Assembly: GCA_963931865.1 (NCBI GenBank)
Contig: OZ007506.1
Coordinates: 4,336,926-4,400,925, forward strand
DNA length: 64,000 nt
DNA from: Axinella damicornis
Taxonomy: Eukaryota; Porifera; Demospongiae; Axinellida; Axinellidae
Direction of reading: 5' to 3'
The notes beneath the pieces were generated by a model that was not told the origin of the DNA, ran no database searches, and worked only from the letters and a program-made list of their open reading frames with translations. Each line of letters opens with the position of its first letter. Positions within the stretch are counted from its first letter, which is position 1. Made by a program: the position numbers and the translations under genes. This document shows, piece after piece, positions 56,201-64,000 of the stretch.

Positions 56201-59200
56201 CAGTTTGTTGTTCGCAAGTTAACCATCGTAATCAACAAGCGCCCGGATAATATGTCCTCCAGACACGTTGGACTCGTAGACAGACTTTCCCTCGAGCCTG
56301 GTCCCCAGTACGTAGCTATGTATCCACAGAGGAGGACACTCAGTGCAAGTTAATAATACCTTGGTTTGTCAAAACATTGGTCCGGCAGTTGCCGGGTCTG
56401 CCGGACCTGTTCTGCCACCCTTGCCTTATTCCGCAAAAATGAAATTCTAGGTTTCCATTGCTATGACAACAACCCCTTGTACCCATTGGTCACCATGCAG
56501 ATAGGCTGCATAGAATGTATAGTGCCTGAGTTGTGGCCTCCCAAGATTCAAGATTGTTCTCAACGCTTACTGTTTGCAGAGACTGCCCAAGCACGGCTAC
56601 TGTTGATCGCCGTTCAGCTAATGGTCGAGCACTAAATGAGCTGACTTCACACTGCATATTTGCAGTTGTACCCATGTGCAATTAAATTCTCTCTACGCTT
56701 CTCTCTATCCTGATATGTCACTCAGATGATCAGGTATCCCAGGCGTTGCCCGCTTTTTCCGTTCCGTAAGCAACCAAAACCTGGGCAGGGTCTGGGAATG
56801 AGGCTATGGTAGTTGCACAGTTCCACAGCAGCAATATACACAGAAAATGTGCTTGTTCAGCATCAAAATCGTTGACCAAATCGAAACCTAACACAACCAA
56901 GCACTCACTCTAGTCAACAACAGAAGCCATATCAGACTAACAGCCCGTTTACACTACAGACCGAGAAGGGCTGATTCGCTTCGGTTCGACACAGATCGAT
57001 CTGGGAGGTGCGTTTACACCACGCCGCCCGAGCGCTCCACGTACGTGTGATTCGGGGTCGAAGTTCATGATTAGTCACATGCCCAGACCGCTTTCTCACG
57101 AGACTAGACAACACCATGACAACCCCTCATCTCGAAACCGGACCCTTCGTGATCTGGTTCGGATACTATTGGCAACCGTCACGCCCCCCGTCCACGCCCT
57201 ACCAACGGGTTCGATTCCGTTTACACTTGGGGCGGGAGCACTCCGGGTCGAACCAGTTCAATGGAGTTTGGTGGTCCAGTACGGAGCGGATCGGGGCGGT
57301 TCGGTTCGTGTTTACATTACGAGATAATCCGAACCAGTTCAAGCTGGATCGATCCAGAGTGCTAGTGTAAACGGGCTGTAAGGCTATGACCACATCCGAA
57401 TTACAGCCAATGCAGCCAATGACCACGTTCCTAGGCCACTATCTATACTAAACTGAAGGGGGATAAGACAGTGTCACTTGCTAATCCATGTGCTGGTTAA
57501 TGTGATGGATGATCTGCCACATAGCTACTAGACTGAAGGGGGATAAGACAGTGTCACTTGCTAATCCATGTGCTGGTTAATGTGATGGATGATCTGCCAC
57601 ATAGCTACTAGACTGAAGGGGGATAAGACAGTGTCACTTGCTAATCCATGTGCTGGTTAATGTGATGGATGATCTACTTCTCTGGGTACACCTCACCTTG
57701 GCTTCCCACAATCAGATGTTGTAGAAGTGAAAGTACAACTGTTACCGTAATGTAAACTGGGCAGCCTGATTACTAAGATGTTTCAGTTTGCAGGTTCACT
57801 GTTTCAACTTGCTGAATTTGCTAAGCTTAATAACTAACAAGTGACCATAGTGAGCGAGGGTAATATAGTAATGGTCAAGGGTGGGATAATACACATAGCC
57901 AAAGAGCGCATGATGACGTCATCATGATGTAAAGTATAACTACTGAGTAACTTATACATTGTTGATCATGCAGAGATGCTGATATGCTTTCAACAATTCA
58001 CAGCATCCACGCTACTGGAGCTGGAGCTAAGCATATCGTTTAGACCATGCACTGCATGTGTCTCTAAACATTGGCTCAAGAGAGGACTGGGCATGGATGT
58101 GCTTTACTAATATGACCACAGTTCAACAAAATGCAGTGTATGTTTTCAGTGATGGGTGTTCCGTTTTTGAACTCTGGAAATTATCCCTGAAGGCAGCCAC
58201 TTCAACGGCTTCCTTCTGGCTACCTTTGTAGGTGTACAGCTAGTGTACTTATGTACAAGGTTGTTGGTTGTTAGATGTTGTTTTGTCACTGTTTGAACAA
58301 CAGTAGTTCCCATCTATACACTGTCATACAGCACCATTGTTTGTGACATACGACATGAAGTGCGTATACATGGTCACGAAATGTTGCCTCTACATAATCC
58401 AAATACAGATCATGCAGTGTTTGAGTAGCCTTGTTCCCAGTCCCACACCCTAGTGTTTCATCGCTTGCAGTACGGTAAAGCGAGGAGGGCCTGGTACATT
58501 TGCTCACGTGAATGATGTCAAGGGTTGAAAGACGGTAGAAAGACCTGAAATGAACGTGGGCATACTGGGTCTCATAATAGCAAGAAGAGCGAAGGTACCA
58601 GGTAACATACTACACCGTATCTAACTAGCGGAGACGACTGTCATACTCATTGAGCATTGAATGTGTAGATGGTCGAATAACAGGAAAATGCCGCGTCCTA
58701 ATTCTGAAAAATTTGCCATCTGTCGATTACGTCATTCTCACGTGAGGAAATGTACCAGTGACTACCAGACCGACCCTCCTTGCTTTTCCATACTGCAAGT
58801 GACAAAAAGCTGGGCGTGGGACTAGGAACGAGGCTAGTGTTTGAGCATTCTAGGAAGGTGTATAAAGATTCTGACATCACTGTCATGACCACCATCCTTC
58901 AATGACCCTCACAATATGCAGAACATACCCTGCTGGTGGAGCTATCATCATTTATGTATGTGTTTGTCTTCACTCATGATCTTCCTCCTCATGTAGGTGA
59001 ACCCGGAGGGGCGGTGAAAGTCTGCACTCTGGGTATCGAGGGGATGACGTGTCACTCGTGTGTCAGTCTGATTGAGTCCACAGTCGGGGAGGTGAGGGGG
59101 GTTGTGGGTGTGAGTGTGTCACTGGAGGAGAGGCGGGGTACAGTGGAGTACGACAGCACAGTGGTGACGCCAGAAGAGATCAAGAACACAGTGGAAGACA

Positions 59201-62200
59201 TGGGGTTCATTGTGACAAGAGTTAAAGGTATAAATGAACGGTCTGGCGATATGTGAGGTAAATAACAAAATGTGTAAACAAACCACAAGATGAATCTGGT
59301 TCCAGATACCCATTATCCAAAGACTATAATATTATAGTTAACCAAATTTTAGCATAGATTTGCAGCATGGATATGATCAACATTCTTCACTTATCATGTG
59401 GCAAATTTGAAAAGCTGGTGGGTGAATTAAGCCGATATTAATTTTGATAATTCGAGGAAATTAAATATTGTGAATCAGCTTGTGCTTATACTCGAGTGTG
59501 ACAATGTGAAGTACACAAGACTTTGTACGATAGTGCGTAGGTGGATCAAAGGCACCAGCTGTGGTTTATATTTGGAAGCTATGCAGCCGTGCAACAGCTG
59601 TGGGTTTATAGAAATTAGAGCATGATGACTCAGCCAGCATTAATGGAAATTAGAGCATGGCTCAGCACATTCTGGAGGGTTGGAGCATGCAAGGATCTCT
59701 AATTCAGGTAGCTATAGTACAAGCCAGTTAGACTATGCCCTTTGGTGGTTAATGGGAAATCCCACTGGAGGCTGTTCATTTATAGGCTGTTCATTTAGAC
59801 CACTCAGCTGCGCCTTGTGGTTAGATCTAAATAAACAGCCTCTGGTAGTTATTTCTCATAAACCACTGAAGGTCATAGTCTAACTATAACGTAACCCACC
59901 ACTAGTTTGTGGTGTTATTGGTGATCATTACTGTAAAGTATTGTAGGGGCTGTAGCCAGCCACTCGTTTGGGGGCGGGGTCTGAATGACTAGGGAGCCAC
60001 ACCATGTTACCCCCAATGGTGCATGCAGGGAATCATGACGTTGGCAGCAGCAGTGAAAGTGATGATAATGCAGCTATCCCAGAGGACCAGGTTCCCCTTG
60101 TTGCTGAGAAGGAGGGAAGAGGGAGGGTGAAAGGGCGAAAAAGGAGGAAGATCAAATGTGAGAGGCCAAAAGGATTTTGCATTCAAAATTTCCAGTTGTC
60201 ATGTATAGATACATCGTATTCAGTGGTGAATTTGGGGCGATTCGTGGGCAGGAGGACATGTAGCCTGGTACCTAGGCCCGCCCACAGGCCTGGGTACCAG
60301 GCTAGAGGGGATGCAGCTTGTTAACAACAAACGTACTTAGGACATTGTGTTGGGATCCACATCTGCAACAGTGTTAATGGATGACATGCTACCATCGCTG
60401 AAATGTCACTGGTACAAGTCGTAACAGTTTTCAAGCAAAATCCCTTGGTTTAAGGTTCCGGGATACACAAATGTAGATTAAGTGGGTGTGACTTCCTACT
60501 TTTACAGCTAATGTGGAGCTCACTCATGCTCACCCTAGTAAGCAAGGTTTCATGCACTATGAAGTACAAGAGATGTACCATTGGATGGTATAGAGATCAG
60601 CTGTTCGAGAGCTAGGGCACAATTAGTGGCCATCATGAATGCGTCTTCACTATGGCAAGACAGCAGCTGTCTCGGTTAGGCGGCTACATACGGAAAGTCA
60701 TGCCCATTTTATGACCAGATATTATGCCCACTTGATTAGTTAATTAGTTATTCAGTATCCCATAACCTTAAATGTAGTACCTTCATATATAACTTAAACA
60801 ACAATTCTGTTTATCCTGCGTGATTGTTGAGTTGTATAGTTGCCATGGGCATGATTATTTCTTAGTTCACTTGCAACTTGCAACTTCAAAACTATGGTAT
60901 CAAATTTGAGTATCTAAGTCCATCCGGGTGAAAGAAGCGGAAATAGTTGCTTGACTAGCAAATTTTTCGGTACAGTTTTGGGGAGTGTGAAATTGATTGG
61001 GTATGTGTGTTCTCTGCAGCGACAGGCTCTTCTCGTGCAAGGGTATCTTTCAGTAATCGACATACGATAGTGGAAGTCTTGGACGAGAGTGCTGGAATCA
61101 AGACACCACCCCCAATCAAGAAGCTCAGTCACGGGCACAGGTTGGAGCTGTCAGATTATAGCGTGGATCTGACAGGCAACAAGAAACGTGTCCAGTTCCA
61201 GGTGACGGGTATGAACTGTGCCTCCTGTGTGGCCAAGATCGAGAGACATCTCGGGAGAAAGAGAGGTGGGTACGGTATATTTCAGCCTTTAACCTGTTGC
61301 TAATGCGTGTAGAATGTTTAGGGTGCAGTTTGGAATTGTGCAATTTGGAGTGCAGTTTTCATACACATAAAATCTCTTGAAACCTTTGCTGGGAAGTAGC
61401 TAGGAGTATTACCTGCTTGCTACGCTTGCAACACTTGATTAGATACTTGTACTGTACTATCCAGTCTTACCTTTGCCCTGGTGTTAATTACTAATACACA
61501 GGTGTATACTCAGTGAGGGTGGCCTTGTTAGCCAACAAGGCAGACGTGCAGTTTGACCCAGATGAGATGGACACCGACACCCTGGTTAAAGAAATCAAGG
61601 GGCTTGGGTTTGGGGCAGAATTCATTGGATTTGCCCAGGATCCTGAGGAAGGGAGGCTAGATCTGCGGGTAAGTTCCCTTTTAAGAATTGATAGCAGCAT
61701 CAGTTAAAGATATAACACCAGAGTTAGGGTAGGACAGGAGCTCGTTTTCACCCGGGTACAAAACTGCTGTAACTTTGTCTACTGTATCTACTTGGAGTTT
61801 TCCAAATCTCAGCTTCTGCAGGAAAGTACGACGAAGATTGCTATTCCATGCAGAGAGCATGTAGCTGATATTTTATGTATGCTTGCATATGTCAGTAAAG
61901 GAAGACTGCATGGGAGTCTGGTGTGTGCCATTATTACAGTAGTGAAGTTTTCTGTTCAAGCAGTCGTGCGTGGTGCATCACATCCTCTTCCGGCTTCAGC
62001 AATAGATTATTTATGCATGATGTCATTGTCAATTTAATCTTAGGTTGGAAAACGTCTCGTGGTACATGACCAACATTAGCTTTAGCACATTCATTGGATT
62101 TGGGGGCACATAGTTGAGCAAATGCTCCCTCCCCACTTTGACTCGAAGTAGTGTGCAAATGAGGACGTATTATCGGTACATACAACTGTTTTGTATTGCC

Positions 62201-63958
62201 ATGCAGATTGGGGAATTGGTATGCTCCTCGAATGTGCATACAATTGAACGCAAGCTGAGGGGCAAGGCTGGGGTCAAAAAAGCTGCTGTGACCCTCACTA
62301 CCAACAAGGCCCACATTGAGTACAACCCCAGTGTTCTGGGACCTAGAGATCTCATCAGGACTATTGAGGTATGATTTGCCATCAGGAGTATAGATGTACG
62401 AGTTATCATCAGGAGTATAGAGGAGTTGTTATCGTGAGTATAGGAGCATACCGTAGTCGCGCGTTATTAGGCGCAGCTCACTTATAGGCACATATTCGCT
62501 GTTAGGCGCAGGTTCAACTCTCGTCCCAGGTACTCGCTGTTAAGCGCCGCAGTCTTCTTCCAGAAACTCTGCCATTTTCGATCATACTGAGTGGAAAACT
62601 GCTATAATTCGAATTGAAGCGCACTTCCTATTCGAGGAATGTCATTATTATTATATTCGTTGTTAAGCGCATCTCGCTTATAGGCGCATATTTCCTTCCT
62701 GTGGAGTTATAGGCGCATGCACCTAATAACGCGCTACTACTGTAGTTGACATCTGGAGTATAGATACCTAGGTGTATAAAACTATATACGTGCGCTATGT
62801 AGTTAAATTTAACCTGTTATTGACATACAAGTTTTTCTGGCACACAGAATGCAGGGTTCCCAGCCACACTAGCTCCCAACAAACCATCTCCTCCAAGCCA
62901 CAAGAAGTCCATCGTTAGGTAACCACCATTGGTAGCTATGGCTGTAATTGAATAAACTCAATTGTACAGTACGTACGGCTGCATGGACAATCAGTTATAC
63001 ATCAGTACACGCATAAAGTAGCTAGAGGAGAAGCACCTGAAGATTAGGACTAGACGGGCACCGTAACCATCACCGTATCTACACCATCCACACGCTCGTC
63101 GAGTCTGTGGTGGGACCACTTGAGGTTTCGTATTTGGTTTTTCCGCAATTCTCCTGCATAGAGGAGTGCCCGTAGGTGTGGTCTATGTAGGAAATAACGT
63201 AATACTCAGAAGTTGAAGTGGTCCCACAATGGACTCAAACAGCATGTGGACAGTGCAATCATGGAGCAACTTTGATGACAACGGTGACGTCCTGTCCTGT
63301 ATCTACAGCTAGTTTCTCCTGTGTAGATCTTTATGCACCATTTTGAAGAGTTACCCAGCTGCATGTGTGGGTATACCTCAACACTTGTTCCTTTATATAA
63401 CTTCAGGTGGGGACTGACCTTCCTCCTGTGTCTGCTGGTGGCCATTCCCACTACAGTGATCTACTTTGTCCCTGACCACTACCCACTGAATATCACCCTC
63501 TCCCACTTCTACATTCCCAGTCCAGGCACCCCCACCACCATGGACATCAAGCACCTCCTCCTGCTCCTACTGGCCACATTCATACAGGTGCAATGGACAT
63601 GTATCCTCTGCAATATGTGAATGTCCAGATTTTACTGGCCGCATGTGGCATTGTGGTGCTTCAACTGTGTAATCAAGTACATGGGCTGAGACTTAGCTAT
63701 CCTGTCCATTTGTTCCCATTAATGTTTGCAAGCTAACAATAATGTGTTTGAAGCCTGCAGTACAAATCCGTACTGCATGTATAGCGACCATAAATGCACA
63801 ACCTAATGAAGAAACTGTCTTTTCTGACCCTCTCTCCTTACATGAAGATCTTTGGAGGGTTCCAATTTTATGTGTCGGCATTCAAGTCCCTCAGGCACTG
63901 TGCAGCCAATATGGATGTACTCGTTGCCCTGGCAACCACTATCTCCTACGTCTATTCT
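53213..63958 (+). CDS. ATP7: Copper-transporting P1B-type ATPase, ATP7A/B family, copy B (3' end outside window)
   Basis: Exons: 53213-54188, 58997-59227, 60029-60157, 61020-61265, 61502-61668, 62207-62368, 62848-62918, 63407-63587 and 63848-63958. The remainder lies beyond the window. Phases agree, and from the fifth exon on each exon has exactly the length of its copy A counterpart (167, 162, 71, 181, 111). HMA domains: CXXC at 90/93, 185/188 and 268/271 in exon 1, one more in exon 2, one across exons 4-5 (GMNCASC), and one in exon 6 where the motif is VCSSN, so the second Cys is replaced by Asn. Residues about 6-72 before the first HMA look like a degenerate HMA fold without CXXC. The ATG at 53213 (MAAST) is used because the upstream frame begins with TTG. 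The first three membrane-region exons are present. The catalytic motifs cannot be assessed here. Same role expected as copy A. Confidence 0.88.
56941..57378. mobile_element. TAA-flanked MITE
   Basis: A 15-bp perfect inverted terminus, CAGCCCGTTTACACT, at 56941-56955 and inverse at 57364-57378. TAA is duplicated at 56938-56940 and 57379-57381. A 3-bp TAA target suggests the PIF/Harbinger group. The interior is GC-rich with GGTTCGG motifs. Confidence 0.75.
57451..57676. repeat. Three tandem copies of an 80-bp unit
   Basis: The unit starting ACTGAAGGGGGATAAGACAG recurs at 57452, 57532 and 57612 with almost no change. The third copy is truncated after GATGGATGATCT. High identity implies a recent tandem duplication. 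Confidence 0.95.
58436..58836. mobile_element. Long-armed foldback MITE with perfect 9-bp target duplication
   Basis: It starts TAGCCTTGTTCCCAGTCCCA and ends with the inverse ...GGAACGAGGCTA. The arms also share GGCCTGGTACATTTGCTCAC. GTGTTTGAG is repeated exactly at 58427-58435 and 58837-58845. It is a sibling of 29356-29754. Confidence 0.9.
60261..60304. mobile_element. 44-bp foldback MITE, TAGCCTGG terminus
   Basis: TAGCCTGGTACCTAGGCCCG folds onto CAGGCCTGGGTACCAGGCTA. Flanks GAGGACATG (60252-60260) and GAGGGGATG (60305-60313) match 7 of 9. In ATP7-B intron 3. Confidence 0.7.
62451..62742. mobile_element. TA-flanked MITE in ATP7-B intron 6
   Basis: The ends CCGTAGTCGCGCGTTATTAG and, inverted, CAGTAGTAGCGCGTTATTAG, with TA on both sides. 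Internal GGCGCA and CGCTTATAGGCGCA motifs repeat. A related fragment, ACCTAATAACGCGCGACTAT, lies at about 41928 in ATP7-A. Confidence 0.75.
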
Positions 63959-64000
63959 GTGAGTTCAATGTATGTCGTTAGTGTTTCATTGATAGCTCAA

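Larger units (their letters stand above)
54189..58996. other. ATP7-B intron 1 contents
   Basis: 4.8 kb with no exon recognised. It includes repeats related to the TGGGGCGAGC family (about 54980 and 55470), a block at about 55970-56120 similar to about 18740-18930 (GATGGGCTCTCGT.GCACCTTCGTGC), a TAA-flanked MITE (56941), a triplicated 80-bp unit (57451) and a foldback MITE (58436). Confidence 0.55.

Noticed and set aside
57451..57676. Direct repeats considered as a CRISPR array
   Set aside because: Units are 80 bp and contiguous with no unique spacers, and the genome is eukaryotic.

Overview
This is eukaryotic, intron-rich metazoan DNA. Introns are GT-AG, and the spaces between exons are packed with CA/GT microsatellites, minisatellites, homopolymers and short inverted-repeat transposons. 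Two intronless RING/TRAF-zinc-finger genes share the N-terminal block GYDYEFV..PPDE followed by C.ICL, a style I associate with the expanded TRAF-like families of sponges. With the general gene complement this suggests a demosponge-like invertebrate. That placement is inference from memory and was not searched.

Layout. 1-1356: repeats, including a foldback element with a perfect 9-bp target duplication. 1357-5673 (+): a complete nine-exon TTC29 orthologue (predicted 514 aa), a TPR protein of motile cilia. 5804-7477 and 8357-10198 (-): two tandem paralogues with RING, TRAF zinc fingers, a coiled coil and a C-terminal glycine-zipper domain that resembles C19orf12. 11.5-16.2 kb (+): exons of an Ajuba/LIMD1/WTIP-type LIM gene that look decayed, interrupted by a 1-kb GA-rich minisatellite. 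A 200-N assembly gap follows. 17-22.8 kb: repeats and a spliced, stop-containing fragment related to LTR-retroelement integrase. 22.8-25.6 kb: a non-LTR retrotransposon with an 845-codon ORF that joins a PHD-like N-terminus to a reverse transcriptase, with no recognisable endonuclease.

27288 to the window end (+): two head-to-tail copper-transporting P1B-type ATPases of the ATP7A/ATP7B family. Copy A is complete (27288-50601; 23 exons, about 1379 aa, five HMA domains, all P-type motifs intact). Copy B (53213 to beyond the window) has six HMA domains plus a possible degenerate one at its N-terminus, and it runs off the end after the first membrane exons. Matching exons keep the same lengths and phases, so this is a recent tandem duplication. 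One HMA unit is almost identical in four places. The membrane-proximal HMA of copy B has CSSN in place of CXXC.

The most distinctive non-coding feature is a family of short foldback elements with termini TAG(C/T)CTCG. At least seven copies are flanked by 9-bp direct repeats, three of them perfect, which is a Mutator-like signature. Other elements identified from termini and target duplications include a hAT MITE, several TA-flanked MITEs, a TAA-flanked MITE, a tRNA-derived SINE and a THAP-domain remnant between long inverted arms. All gene structures were built by eye from splice sites and reading-frame phase.
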